The position numbers were made by a program, and so were the translations under genes. DNA of 64,000 bases from Promethearchaeota archaeon (lineage in GTDB: Archaea > Asgardarchaeota > Lokiarchaeia > Sigyniarchaeales > SOKP01): assembly GCA_016926735.1 (NCBI GenBank), contig JAFGOA010000011.1:1-64000 (forward strand), in the 5' to 3' direction. The notes beneath the pieces were generated by a model that saw only the letters and a list, made by a program, of their open reading frames with translations, searched no databases and had not been told where the DNA came from. Shown here piece by piece: positions 1 through 9,166 of this stretch (the stretch's first letter is position 1; every line of letters starts with the position of its first letter).

Positions 1-547
1 GATCTCCAAAGGCGTGAATTTCCATAGTCCATACGGTATTAATCGTATCTCACGCGATAATTATGTTTTCTCTTTCTTTTAACCTCCGGATTCCTTCTTG
101 ATTAACTTTGATAGGATCATTACTATTTCTTTTATTTTTCTTATCTAAACGAGTAATCCCTCAATGCTTGGCGATCGTTTTTATATTTATTGTAGATGGT
201 TGTTCTTACTTCTAAAATCTTAGTATATACGAATCTGTAATGTCTGAAATTCATTAAGAATAACGCTTTTTGCTTGACATTCGGATGGACTCGTATATTC
301 ATCGAATGATTACTCGACATAGATAGAAGTGTATAGATAAAATCATTATTATGATATAGGAGAGAATGGAATTAGTATATTTCATTTAAAACCTATTATT
401 CAATTCATCTCCCCCCTAAAAAAGGGAGTGTTCTTGAATCGTCATAATGAAATTTGAATTATAAATTTATCAAATAATCATCATATTATAGAAATAATAA
501 AGTTTATAGATGTTATTTAATAATAATAAATATATAATCTTTATTTT
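1..547. other. Intergenic region, no gene seen
   Basis: I see no convincing protein or RNA gene here: all six frames are broken by stops within about 60 codons. The first 300 bases look slightly richer in G+C than the surrounding genome and could be the worn remains of something inserted. The only structured part I can support is a copy of the dispersed 5' hairpin motif at 398-439 on the minus strand, listed separately. The last 100 bases before the tRNA are plain AT-rich sequence and presumably hold its promoter. Confidence 0.5.
398..439 (-). repeat. Dispersed hairpin motif, copy A (5' end only)
   Basis: Read on the minus strand this starts ATTCAAGAACACTCCC and ends GGGAGATGAATTGAAT. The outer arms ATTCAA/TTGAAT pair, and so do the inner arms CTCCC/GGGAG, around a T-rich loop. 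The same layout recurs at 9228, 15240, 16268, 19950 and 61128 (minus) with different bases in the stems. After it come an ATTCC-containing stretch and unrelated sequence. I could not find the conserved 3' hairpin of the full copies, so this is probably a fragment. Confidence 0.6.
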
Positions 548-644
548 GGACTTGTAGCCAAGCTTGGATTGTTAGAAAAACTAACCCAAAAATGGCGTCG
601 GACTTCTAATCCGAAGATCGCAGGTTCAAATCCTGCCAGGTCCA
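548..644 (+). tRNA. tRNA-Arg(UCU) with a probable D-loop intron
   Basis: The acceptor stem pairs GGACTTG (548-554) with CAGGTCC (637-643), and A644 is the discriminator; CCA is not encoded. The anticodon stem is TCGGA/TCCGA with loop CTTCTAA, anticodon TCT at 605-607. The T arm is GCAGG-TTCAAAT-CCTGC. The D stem GCCA/TGGC (557-560/593-596) encloses 32 bases, far too long for a D-loop. The extra bases fold as TTGG, a 3-nt bulge ATT, a GTTAG/CTAAC hairpin, CCAA, and a 3-nt bulge AAA, which is an archaeal bulge-helix-bulge. Cutting after the second base of each bulge gives a normal D-loop. Confidence 0.93.
570..591 (+). other. Probable tRNA intron (22 nt) in the D-loop
   Basis: The central 4-bp helix is TTGG (564-567) with CCAA (586-589). 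It is flanked by 3-nt bulges ATT (568-570) and AAA (590-592) on opposite strands, and the inner hairpin is GTTAG/CTAAC around AAAAA. This matches the consensus substrate of the archaeal tRNA splicing endonuclease. Cleavage at AT|T and AA|A removes 22 nt and leaves D-loop AGCTTGGATA. The boundaries are inferred from the motif, not observed. Confidence 0.8.
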
Positions 645-774
645 TTTAATCTTTTATTATAGATTAATACTGCATAATGATTTTATTGAAATTACCTATT
701 AATAAAGTATTAATACCTAATTTTTAATTATTTTATCCCTTATACTAATTAAAAACTAATAGAATGGTAATATA

Positions 775-1482
775 ATGTTAAATCGTCGGGACTTTTATCA
801 TCAAAATATCCGATATAGTTTTCATTATCATAGAGAAAGATTAGATAGATTAAACCTATTAAACCAACGTTATAATAAAATAAAGAAATTTTTTGAAAGA
901 ATATATAGTGGCAATATCCCAAATGATGTTTTTAATAAAAAAAAAGCACCAAGAATCTCTAATTTCAGAATTAAAGGAATAAAAAAAACATTTTTAACGA
1001 GTATTGAAAAACGATTAATTAGAACTGGAAAAGTTAAAAAGTTTGACTCTGATTTTATATTATCATCCTATGCGGAAGATGTATTTAATAATTATGTTAA
1101 AAATAGAATTGAAAAAATACCTGGACATGATCCAATTTTAAAAAACATTCTTATAAAAGATAAAAATGCAATTGCTATAGAAATCCCTATATGGAAACAA
1201 GTTCATAATCATTATATTACTGGACATATTGATTTAATCCAAGCAAAAGAAGATATAATTAAAATTATAGATTATAAACCAGAAGGTCATTTTCTTTATT
1301 CATTACCTCAAGTTGCTTCTTATGGGTTAATCTTTAAATCTATTTCATCTTTTAATAAAATTATTTGTGTTTCATTTAATAAGAAAGAAGCATGGGAGTA
1401 TAATCCTAATATCTTATTAGAGGAAATAAAAGATTATTTAAATTTTCATAATATAGAGCAGATTTGGGAAAAATATATATAA
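775..1482 (+). CDS. PD-(D/E)XK nuclease-like protein (RecB/Cas4-type fold)
   Basis: This 235-residue protein has the layout of a compact PD-(D/E)XK nuclease. There is an acidic residue in a beta strand (E136 in AIEIP), a GHIDLI strand carrying D153, then IIDYK with D166 and K168, and a following helix with Q179 and Y183 as in the RecB/Cas4 'QxxxY' motif. The first 90 residues are basic and helical, and may bind nucleic acid. I see no cysteine cluster, so it is not an iron-sulfur Cas4, and there is no CRISPR array nearby. It lies 130 bp downstream of tRNA-Arg and ends 4 nt before a convergent small gene. The fold is a good inference; substrate and role are unknown. Confidence 0.7.
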   Translation: MLNRRDFYHQNIRYSFHYHRERLDRLNLLNQRYNKIKKFFERIYSGNIPNDVFNKKKAPRISNFRIKGIKKTFLTSIEKRLIRTGKVKKFDSDFILSSYAEDVFNNYVKNRIEKIPGHDPILKNILIKDKNAIAIEIPIWKQVHNHYITGHIDLIQAKEDIIKIIDYKPEGHFLYSLPQVASYGLIFKSISSFNKIICVSFNKKEAWEYNPNILLEEIKDYLNFHNIEQIWEKYI

Positions 1483-1486
1483 TAAT

Positions 1487-1735
1487 TTATTTTTGAATTT
1501 TTTTCTTTTTTCGTACTGATTCTTCTGGTGTTATTTTTTCGTTTAAATAGGTCTTGAGAATTAAAAAGCACAAAATAATTCCAAAAATCTCAATTATAAC
1601 CCCAATTAACACAATCAGATTTCCATTAAAACCTGATATCCTTAAAATTACTGCTATAACAAAACCAGATAATGTTAAAATAAACAATAAAAATCCGTTG
1701 ATTAGGTCTCTAAATTTTTTTATTATTGATGACAA
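1487..1735 (-). CDS. Small membrane protein, two TM segments (hypothetical)
   Basis: An 82-residue reading frame with a TTG start. It has two clear hydrophobic segments (roughly residues 14-33 and 39-61), the second followed by a charged, lysine-rich tail ending KKKKIQK. That layout suggests a two-pass membrane protein with the basic tail in the cytoplasm. It is convergent with the nuclease-like gene, with 4 nt between the stops. I do not recognise a family. The alternative is that it is not a gene, but the hydrophobic/charged pattern is more coherent than the overlapping plus-strand frame. Confidence 0.45.
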   Translation of the reverse strand: MSSIIKKFRDLINGFLLFILTLSGFVIAVILRISGFNGNLIVLIGVIIEIFGIILCFLILKTYLNEKITPEESVRKKKKIQK

Positions 1736-1790
1736 ATTTTTTCTTATTTTAATTTAAATTATAAGTATTTTATCTAAATTGTGTATTATT

Positions 1791-2036
1791 TTAATATCTT
1801 TTTGTTATGAACCATTGCAAAAAATCTAGACCTTTCTCGATCAACTTTCTTGCATCTATGTTATATAGACAAGATGCCTTAGTGGCCTTCACCGGACGGT
1901 CTTGAGCACGAATTGTGGGTCTCCTCAGATTTTCTGTGGTCTGATTGACGAAAGTGCGATTACTTGTACCGTATTCAAATCGAACTGAATTGGGATATTC
2001 TTTCTCCTTCCAATGACACAATGTTTTGATACACAC
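1791..2036 (-). pseudogene. Possible insertion-sequence remnant, no intact gene
   Basis: An 81-codon open frame lies in a patch that is visibly richer in G+C than the rest of the window and uses codons unlike its neighbours. The encoded peptide has no start context, membrane segment or motif I can name. Its arginine-rich, Trp/Phe-ending C-terminus (ending FITKRY) is only loosely transposase-like. Just beyond its 5' side, TAGTCCCA (2054-2061) and TGGGACTA (2162-2169) form a perfect 8-bp inverted pair. I read the region as a decayed mobile element, at low confidence. Confidence 0.3.
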
Positions 2037-2053
2037 ACTGAGTAATATAGAGG

Positions 2054-2169
2054 TAGTCCCAATGGCGTATATGAATGATAAAATTTCCTAAATACTTCGA
2101 AATAGTTGGAATACGTGGTTCGTATATGAATTATAATCGTATATGGATTTATCTTAACTTCTGGGACTA
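2054..2169. repeat. Perfect 8-bp inverted pair TAGTCCCA/TGGGACTA
   Basis: The arms lie at 2054-2061 and 2162-2169, about 100 bases apart. The interval also contains three CGTATATG words, at about 2065, 2129 and 2149. It borders the higher-GC remnant at 1791-2036, so it could be what is left of transposon ends. Eight matching bases across 116 can also occur by chance. Confidence 0.35.
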
Positions 2170-2288
2170 TAAATTACCCATAAATTATTTATAAAAAATT
2201 AGGAATTTTTATTGCTTATTATTATATATTTAGAATATTTTTTTTTTCCATTAAGTTCTCTATTAATTATGAATAAAGAATTAAATGG

Positions 2289-4670
2289 TTATTTCACTTT
2301 AGATTTAAATTTTAAATATAATGCTTTATCTAAAAATTTTCCAATCTTTTTTGAAATTATTTTTGAAATTTCATATTTTTCTCCATCATATAATTCTATA
2401 CTGGTAATGTCTTCTTTTTTTTGAGTAGGACGATTTTCTAAAATTTGTTCAATATTCTTTTTTATGTCATTTTTCACGATATTTTGATCTGGTAATTTTA
2501 TCTCTGGTGTTAAACTTTTTATTTTATCTATAGCAAATAGGAAAAATTCTGTCAATCTCTCTATATTATTCCCTTCCAACTCACAATGTAATTTAATATT
2601 CTCTGTTGTAGTCTTTGTGTCTTTTTCTTGCCAGTATAATTGATTTGGATTTATTCCTGGGCTATTAATTCTCATTAAAGAGGATGTGATTCTACGTTCG
2701 ATCCAATTAAGAGTACTTGTTTTTTGTTTTTCTCGTATTAGAATTTTTTTATTTTCTATCTTTTGTTCTTTTAATTTAATTTCTTCAGTAATCGTGTGTC
2801 TTTTAAGTTCTTCAAATTGTTCGAATCTTTTAATGAGATCATATCCAAGGCAATATGAAATGGGAGAAATCAAATCCTTACTGAGTTTTATATCTTTAAC
2901 GTTTTGATATATTGGACTTGGAGAATTGTTATAAATTTTAATTGTTTTTTCTAATGATGAATCTATTAATCGTGCTAATATAAATCCATTAACAAGAAAG
3001 GGTTTATTATCTGCATTAAATATGAGAACTAATTCTTTTTGTCGTTTTTTTAATCGATTTATTAATAATTCCTCTAATTTTATCCATATCCATTCTTCTG
3101 ATTTATTTGTATTATACATTTTTTTTAAAGCTAAAAGATATAATGCTTTTTCGTCTGAGATCTTATTATATGCTTCAATAATTCTACTTAATTGTCTTAA
3201 AATTTTTGATAATATGAAAAAATAGATATCTTTAACGATTTTATTTAAAATTTCTTCAAAATCTAATGAAAAAAGAATTTGCGAATAATTATTAAGATCT
3301 AAATCTTTAAGAAAAATATCATCAATAACATCTTTTTTCTTCTTAAAGTCTCTTAAATCTGAAAATGAAATATTTATTTTTCTTTCTATTACATCCCATA
3401 ATTTCTCATTATCACTTTTTTCCATTTTTAATAAATCATCAAGATTTTTCTTTTCATTTCTGATATTATTTTCTACGTTCAATTCGTATATCTTTAATAA
3501 CGTATTTTTTGCAATACTTAATATGTTTTTTTTTTGATCATTAAGCTGTAATATATCAAATTTATTTATATTATATCTTACCATATTATCTTTAATTTTT
3601 CTGACAATTTCTTCATCCATATTCATAATATGTAGTATATTAAAAATCCCATATTTATTCAAAATATAGATTATTTCCCTAAAATTTTGTTCATTAATGT
3701 TCTGTAAAAAATATATAAAATCATTTGGATTTGTTCTAAATTGAAGAATTATCTCTTTTTTTAAGTAATCAAATACCTTATTTTCAAATATATCATAATC
3801 TATTTCTGTTTCTAAAGCATTCTCAATAATTCGGATTAGGGTTTTTTTTATTTTGTTTGCATTCTTAAAAGCTTTTAATCCCTGTATAGATACCGGAAAA
3901 CGATTAAGATCATATTCCATTATTTTTTTTTTTATCATCCTAACTGACATTGCATTCATTTTTAACTCTTGATATGATTTAAACTCAAATTTTGTTTGAA
4001 TTGAATTTTTTATTTTTATAAGTGTCGATAATTCTATATTTTTATCTTCTTTCTCATTAAGTTGTAATCTTTTCTCTAATTCAACAGAAATATCTCTTAA
4101 TTCTGCACTTTTTTCTAGAACTTCAACTTTGATTATATCCGTTAATCCAATTAGATCTCCAATAAGGTCATAAAAATTATAAGGCGAAAAATGTAATATA
4201 ATATCTAAAATTTCTTTTTCTAAATATTTATCAATTTCATTTAATAATAATTCTTTTTCACTTTCATTAATATCCTTTTTTCTTAAATTTATTAATAAAT
4301 CTAAAAATTTATCTTCTAATTCAATCAGTTTATATAATAATGCTATTTCAGATTCAAATGAATTATTTAATAATAATCTTATTTCTTTATAGATGGTTTT
4401 TTTTTCATTAACCTCTAAAATTTTTGAATATTCAAATGTACCTTTATTAAAATCTACTAATTCCCCTACTCTAATCCCATAATTATGATAGATATGAACA
4501 GAAGCTGTGGCGATTAATAAATCTTTTAAAGTTGGTTTTTTTTCTACCAGTTCAAAAATCTTTAATTTATCTGCTTCTCTTTTAAAATGAGATAGTATTA
4601 AATCAATTGTTTGAAAATATCTAAAAGTACTTTCAATAGCCGTTTTTTTTCTTTTTATTCCGGTTATCAT
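2289..4670 (-). CDS. Very large all-helical protein of unknown function (second of a coupled pair)
   Basis: I do not recognise this protein of about 793 residues. It is almost entirely predicted helix, rich in Leu, Ile, Lys, Glu and Asn, with no membrane segment, no nucleotide-binding motif and no cysteine cluster. A charged segment two thirds of the way along (around residues 640-665) looks like a short coiled coil. I chose the ATG at 4670 rather than the GTG at 4685 because its bases overlap the upstream stop as ATGA, the classic signature of translational coupling. The gene is clearly co-translated with the 767-residue protein before it, so the two probably act together, perhaps as a scaffold or complex. 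No function is claimed. Confidence 0.75.
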   Translation of the reverse strand: MITGIKRKKTAIESTFRYFQTIDLILSHFKREADKLKIFELVEKKPTLKDLLIATASVHIYHNYGIRVGELVDFNKGTFEYSKILEVNEKKTIYKEIRLLLNNSFESEIALLYKLIELEDKFLDLLINLRKKDINESEKELLLNEIDKYLEKEILDIILHFSPYNFYDLIGDLIGLTDIIKVEVLEKSAELRDISVELEKRLQLNEKEDKNIELSTLIKIKNSIQTKFEFKSYQELKMNAMSVRMIKKKIMEYDLNRFPVSIQGLKAFKNANKIKKTLIRIIENALETEIDYDIFENKVFDYLKKEIILQFRTNPNDFIYFLQNINEQNFREIIYILNKYGIFNILHIMNMDEEIVRKIKDNMVRYNINKFDILQLNDQKKNILSIAKNTLLKIYELNVENNIRNEKKNLDDLLKMEKSDNEKLWDVIERKINISFSDLRDFKKKKDVIDDIFLKDLDLNNYSQILFSLDFEEILNKIVKDIYFFILSKILRQLSRIIEAYNKISDEKALYLLALKKMYNTNKSEEWIWIKLEELLINRLKKRQKELVLIFNADNKPFLVNGFILARLIDSSLEKTIKIYNNSPSPIYQNVKDIKLSKDLISPISYCLGYDLIKRFEQFEELKRHTITEEIKLKEQKIENKKILIREKQKTSTLNWIERRITSSLMRINSPGINPNQLYWQEKDTKTTTENIKLHCELEGNNIERLTEFFLFAIDKIKSLTPEIKLPDQNIVKNDIKKNIEQILENRPTQKKEDITSIELYDGEKYEISKIISKKIGKFLDKALYLKFKSKVK

Positions 4671-6970
4671 AATTCTTTTATCCACTCTCTATATACTTCT
4701 TTAAAATTATCAGATAAACTAATCAAAATATTACCTTCTCCCCAATATTTTATGTTAAATACCTGAAACAATTCTCCTTTAAACAGTTCCTTTTCCTCAC
4801 TTGTAAAGATATGTTTAAGTATCAATGATTTAGGAATAGGAATTAATTTAGAAAAATATCTTAATTCATTTTTTCTCATATAATTATAAAAAGTATTCTC
4901 ATTATTAGCTTTAAGATATTCTATTGGAATATATTCCTGTGAAGATAAACTCGTAGTACTAGTTAATTTTTCAATTTTTCTTTTTATATATTTTGGAAAT
5001 TCTGTTTTTATTCCAAGAAAATATTCATATTGCTTAAAAAACTCAATTAATTTTTTTTTTATATCTTCATTTGTTTCTTGAGCTATATAATGATCCAAAA
5101 ATTCCAGAAATTTGTCAGGATTTTGTGAATCTCTCTCTCTGTCTTCTAAATAACCTATAAAATCATTATAGATCTCAATAATACTCCATTTTTTTTGAAC
5201 ATTCATTTTTAAAAATATCTTTGAATAATCCTTAATCCATTCAAGAATATATTTTTTCCAAGTTAAAGTAATTCCTGACAATCTTTTCTCTAAAAATCTA
5301 TGAAACTTAGTTGAAAATAATACAGGATCACTAATTTCTGTATTTGGTATTTCTTTTAAAAATCTATTTATTGTAGAATAACGTAAAATATAGCTCAATA
5401 GAAAATGCAGTTCTTCAGAAAATTTTTTAAATTCTTCTATTGATTTTATTATATTCTTTGAATCATATAAATTGATCTCAGCAAACGAAACAATATCTTT
5501 TATTTTTAATTCTACATCATTAAAAAAAATATCAATATTTTTAGAAATTAACTCTTTAAACGCTTTTAATATAACTGTATCATTAAAATTTCCATCTATT
5601 ATCGTAGAAAGAGATATTCTATCTATCTCCTTGAGAATATAGTCATAAAAATTTTCAATTATACGTTGTCCTAATATTTTCGATGGTTCTGGTTCTTTTA
5701 AAAGATCTATTTTTATGTCTTCTAAGAGTTTTTTGGCAAATAATCCCAGTTTTCTATTTACAAAATATTTAATCTTATAAGTATTTATCATAACAATACT
5801 ATTAGAAACTAATTCTGAAAAATAATTAAAAATCGATATTAACTCATTAGCTCTAATTTTTTCGGATTTAACAACCATTTGAGTTATAAATTTCTTAGTT
5901 ATGTCTAAAATTTCAGAGAAATTACCATTATCATGGGTTTTAATTTCTCTTTCAAATGCATTTACAATCTGTTCTACCGTCCCTACTTCTCCACTTATTT
6001 GAAAATTTTTACTTATTCTTAGAAAATCTTCGATATCTTTTTTATTTCTTAATAATATATCTTCAATTCTTTGTATCATCCATGATTCTGTTTTTTTATC
6101 CGTTTCTTTCCCAATATCTTCATTTATTTTTTTAATGAAATATTTTATCAATTTATTTTGAAAATAATCAATTGTACCTGTGTTTGCTAAATTTAAGAGA
6201 TTTGTACCTAAATACATTGTTTTTTCTATAATAAAATTTGCGCTTGGTTCTGTAATAGAAAATTTAAGATGATCATTTTCTGTTTTTCCCTCAAAAGAAT
6301 TTTTTAATTTATCAAATTTAGAATTGGATAAATTAACAACGACAGGATCCTTATGCCATTGTATATCTATTTTCGATCTAAATTTACAATATTTTTCTAA
6401 ATATTCTTTTTCTATTAAAGTTAAATCTGATAACCCAATCATTCCCTTATTCCATTTATTTTCAATCAATTGACTATATAAACTTTTAGTAAATCGAGAT
6501 GCAAATCGTGTATAAATAAGTTCTCTTTGTTCTTTGGTCAATTCTGGATGATTTGCATAATCTTCAACCTCAAAAAATAATTTACTTATTTTCGTAATAG
6601 CTTTATTTGATTTATGAATATCAAGAATACCTACATCTGGTTTTAAAGCTAGCATTAAACTTTCACATTCTTTATAGTTACCTGGTACTAATATCATTGA
6701 TTTTGGATAAATATTTGTAATATTTGCTTTTAGATTAAAATTTATTAATTCAAATTCTACAAAAAATAATTCAGAACCGGTATAATCCCTTAACATTGCA
6801 TTAAAGCTAGTTAAATAATTTATAACATCTTTGGAGAGTTCTTTAATAAGTGTTTTTTTTAAATTTCTCGGACCTACAATATCCCCAACAATCAAATTTT
6901 CTTTATTTGGTGAAGAATATCCAAATATTATAGAAAATTGATAATTAATTGATTCTCGAGTTGTTATCAT
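4667..6970 (-). CDS. Very large helical protein of unknown function (first of a coupled pair)
   Basis: A 767-residue protein I do not recognise. The first 220 residues mix strand and helix and could be a separate domain (hydrophobic strands near SELFFVEF and KSMILVPG). The remainder is long amphipathic helices without heptad regularity, like a helical-repeat or bundle protein. The last 60 residues return to short strands. There are no TM segments and no Walker or other catalytic motif. Its stop overlaps the start of the next gene as ATGA. Upstream, about 250 bp of AT-rich sequence separate it from a divergent roadblock gene. Size, coupling and lack of recognisable motifs make the pair a good candidate for a lineage-specific complex. 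Confidence 0.75.
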   Translation of the reverse strand: MITTRESINYQFSIIFGYSSPNKENLIVGDIVGPRNLKKTLIKELSKDVINYLTSFNAMLRDYTGSELFFVEFELINFNLKANITNIYPKSMILVPGNYKECESLMLALKPDVGILDIHKSNKAITKISKLFFEVEDYANHPELTKEQRELIYTRFASRFTKSLYSQLIENKWNKGMIGLSDLTLIEKEYLEKYCKFRSKIDIQWHKDPVVVNLSNSKFDKLKNSFEGKTENDHLKFSITEPSANFIIEKTMYLGTNLLNLANTGTIDYFQNKLIKYFIKKINEDIGKETDKKTESWMIQRIEDILLRNKKDIEDFLRISKNFQISGEVGTVEQIVNAFEREIKTHDNGNFSEILDITKKFITQMVVKSEKIRANELISIFNYFSELVSNSIVMINTYKIKYFVNRKLGLFAKKLLEDIKIDLLKEPEPSKILGQRIIENFYDYILKEIDRISLSTIIDGNFNDTVILKAFKELISKNIDIFFNDVELKIKDIVSFAEINLYDSKNIIKSIEEFKKFSEELHFLLSYILRYSTINRFLKEIPNTEISDPVLFSTKFHRFLEKRLSGITLTWKKYILEWIKDYSKIFLKMNVQKKWSIIEIYNDFIGYLEDRERDSQNPDKFLEFLDHYIAQETNEDIKKKLIEFFKQYEYFLGIKTEFPKYIKRKIEKLTSTTSLSSQEYIPIEYLKANNENTFYNYMRKNELRYFSKLIPIPKSLILKHIFTSEEKELFKGELFQVFNIKYWGEGNILISLSDNFKEVYREWIKEL

Positions 6971-7220
6971 TTTTCGTCAATAAAAAAATAATTGCTTTTC
7001 TTTCAATTATATAATAGATTAAATATATCTTTTTAAATAATTGTTCTTTAGATAGTGTATTAAATTCAAATTGACTATATAATTTTCAATCAAATAAAAA
7101 TATTAATGATTATATTTTTAATTATACTATAAAATAAATATCATACTACAGAATTATCTTCATAAAAATTCTTTATTTTTATTATTAAAAGGTGAGAAAA
7201 AGATTCAATTTGGAACTGAC

Positions 7221-7607
7221 TTGGGTATTACTAATGAAGATATCGAAAAAATTAGTCCACAAATTACATTCATTACTTCAAATGCCGATATTGAAGCAAT
7301 AGCATTAGTATCTACTGAAGGCTATCAAATTGCGTTTTCTGCTTTACCACAATATAAAGTAGATGGTGATCAATTTTGTGGTTTAGCATCAGCTTTACTA
7401 ATGACGGGAAGATCAACAATTCAGCAATTATTTCAAGAGGATCTTAGTGAAATAATCCTGAGAGCTGAAGATGGATACATTATCATTACAAATGCTGGTA
7501 AATTAGTTATTGTTTGTGCAGGAACTTTAATCGAAACGCTTATGAAAACAGTAAAGGTTATGAGAGTTGCTGCGAAAAATTTAATGCAAATTTTTGAAGG
7601 AAGATAA
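7221..7607 (+). CDS. Roadblock/LC7 domain protein
   Basis: A single-domain protein of 128 residues with the roadblock/LC7 pattern: an N-terminal helix, the strand pair IEAIALVSTEGYQIAFS, a central helix with LASALLMTGRSTIQQLF, then strands EIILRAEDGYIIITNAG and KLVIVCAG and a C-terminal helix. Roadblock proteins dimerise and bind Ras-family and MglA GTPases as regulators or scaffolds. Two small GTPases lie in this window (29.5 kb and 62.5 kb), although neither is adjacent. The only workable start in frame is TTG at 7221; a GGTGAG lies upstream at 7191 but rather far away. Domain call is strong; partner unknown. Confidence 0.9.
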   Translation: MGITNEDIEKISPQITFITSNADIEAIALVSTEGYQIAFSALPQYKVDGDQFCGLASALLMTGRSTIQQLFQEDLSEIILRAEDGYIIITNAGKLVIVCAGTLIETLMKTVKVMRVAAKNLMQIFEGR

Positions 7608-7762
7608 CCCTATATTTTATTTAATTAGACGATTAAAGCTAAAAAAAGTTGAATTTAGATTTTTTTGTATTAATGTTTTAATATCTTGTTTTATGTGATT
7701 TAATAAGATTTAATATTAATTCACAACAATATATCTATAAAAAATTATCGAGGTATTCAAAT

Positions 7763-9166
7763 ATGGTAGATTACTTTAATTCAAGAATTTTTTTAAATCC
7801 AAATGAAATACCAAAAGAATGGGTAAATATTTTACCTGATTTACCCTCTCCAATGACTCCTTTACTTAATCCAATGGATGGAAAGCCCGCACCATTCGAA
7901 ATGGCATGTGCTGTTTTCCCTAAAGAATGTGTCCTTCAAGAAGTATCACAAGAACCAAATATTCCCATCCCAAATGAAATAAGGGAAATATTTGCAAAAA
8001 CCTATCGACCAACACCTCTTCACAGAGCTTTAGGATTAGAGAGATCTCTTGGAATAGAAGGCGATGATATACAAATTTTCTATAAAAATGAATCAGTCTC
8101 TCCTACAGGGTCTCATAAACCTAATACGGCTATTGCTCAAGCATATTATGCTAAAAAACAAGGACTTCAGGAATTAGTCACTGAAACGGGAGCAGGCCAA
8201 TGGGGGTCTGGTCTTTCATTCGGATGTAGTCAATTTGATTTAAAATGTATTGTTTATATGGTTCGTGCAAGTTTTCTGCAGAAGCCTGGAAGGAAAATAT
8301 TGATGAGATCATTTAATGCAGAGGTTCATGCTAGTCCATCAAGATTTACTGACTCTGGAAAGATATTTTATGAAAAAAATCCAGATCATCCCGGAAGTCT
8401 AGGTCTTGCAATTTCAGAGGCCGTTGAGCATAGCCTTAGAAGTGATAAAGCAAGATATTCACTTGGAAGTGTTGTTAATTTTGTTTTGTTACATCAAACT
8501 ATTGTTGGTCAAGAAGCAAAAATTCAGCTCAAGAAAGGAGGTATTCAAACACCTGATATGATTATTGGATGTATGGGAGGGGGTTCAAACTTTGGGGGAT
8601 TAATGCTTCCATTTGCAAGAGATAAAATAAATGGAATAACTCCGGATATTGATATAATTGGTGTAGAACCAAGAGCTTGTCCGAGTGTATGTAAGGGGAT
8701 ATATCGTTGGGATTTCGGAGATACTGCAAAAAGAGCACCAATTGCAAAAATGCATACTTTGGGTCATACATTTATCCCAAGTCCAATTCATGCGGGAGGA
8801 TTAAGATATCATGGGATTGCACCTATTATTTCGATTCTTCACAATAATAATATCCTTAGAGCGGTAATGCATCATCAAACAGAAGTTATAGAAGCGGGAA
8901 TAAAATTTGCAAATGCAGAAGGAATCATTCCTGCTCCAGAATGTGCACATGCTGTTAAAGAAACTATTGATCAGGCATTAAAAGCGAAAGAAGCTAATGA
9001 AAAGAAAGTCATACTGTTTAATTTTAGTGGACATGGATTTTTTGATTTATTAGCTTATAAGGAGTTTATGACCGGTAATTTAATAGATTATGAATTACCA
9101 ACTGATGAAATTCAAAAAGCCTTAAATTCATCTGAGATGCCAAATATCGATGAATCACAATTCTAA
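7763..9166 (+). CDS. trpB2: TrpB2-type tryptophan synthase beta chain
   Basis: PLP-dependent beta-replacement enzyme that makes L-tryptophan from indole and serine. At 467 residues it is the longer TrpB2 form. The N-terminal extension, TYRPTPLHRALGLE, the PLP lysine K119 in GSHKPN, TGAGQWGSGLSFGC, and the phosphate-binding GGGSN at 272-276 are all visible. TrpB2 enzymes usually work without a TrpA partner, and no trpA or other trp gene is in the window. Some TrpB2 proteins have been suggested to act in serine or related metabolism instead. It is a single gene flanked by long AT-rich spacers. A RBS-like GAGGT lies about 10 bases before the ATG. Confidence 0.93.
   Translation: MVDYFNSRIFLNPNEIPKEWVNILPDLPSPMTPLLNPMDGKPAPFEMACAVFPKECVLQEVSQEPNIPIPNEIREIFAKTYRPTPLHRALGLERSLGIEGDDIQIFYKNESVSPTGSHKPNTAIAQAYYAKKQGLQELVTETGAGQWGSGLSFGCSQFDLKCIVYMVRASFLQKPGRKILMRSFNAEVHASPSRFTDSGKIFYEKNPDHPGSLGLAISEAVEHSLRSDKARYSLGSVVNFVLLHQTIVGQEAKIQLKKGGIQTPDMIIGCMGGGSNFGGLMLPFARDKINGITPDIDIIGVEPRACPSVCKGIYRWDFGDTAKRAPIAKMHTLGHTFIPSPIHAGGLRYHGIAPIISILHNNNILRAVMHHQTEVIEAGIKFANAEGIIPAPECAHAVKETIDQALKAKEANEKKVILFNFSGHGFFDLLAYKEFMTGNLIDYELPTDEIQKALNSSEMPNIDESQF

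Noticed and set aside
1554-1757. Plus-strand frame of 67 codons opposite the small membrane protein
   Set aside because: Its composition is incoherent and it overlaps the minus-strand frame, whose TM/charged pattern is more protein-like.
7189-7221. GTG at 7192 as the start of the roadblock gene
   Set aside because: It is not in frame with the roadblock reading frame.
8562-8791. Two minus-strand frames inside trpB2
   Set aside because: They lie entirely within a well-recognised enzyme gene and have no independent support.
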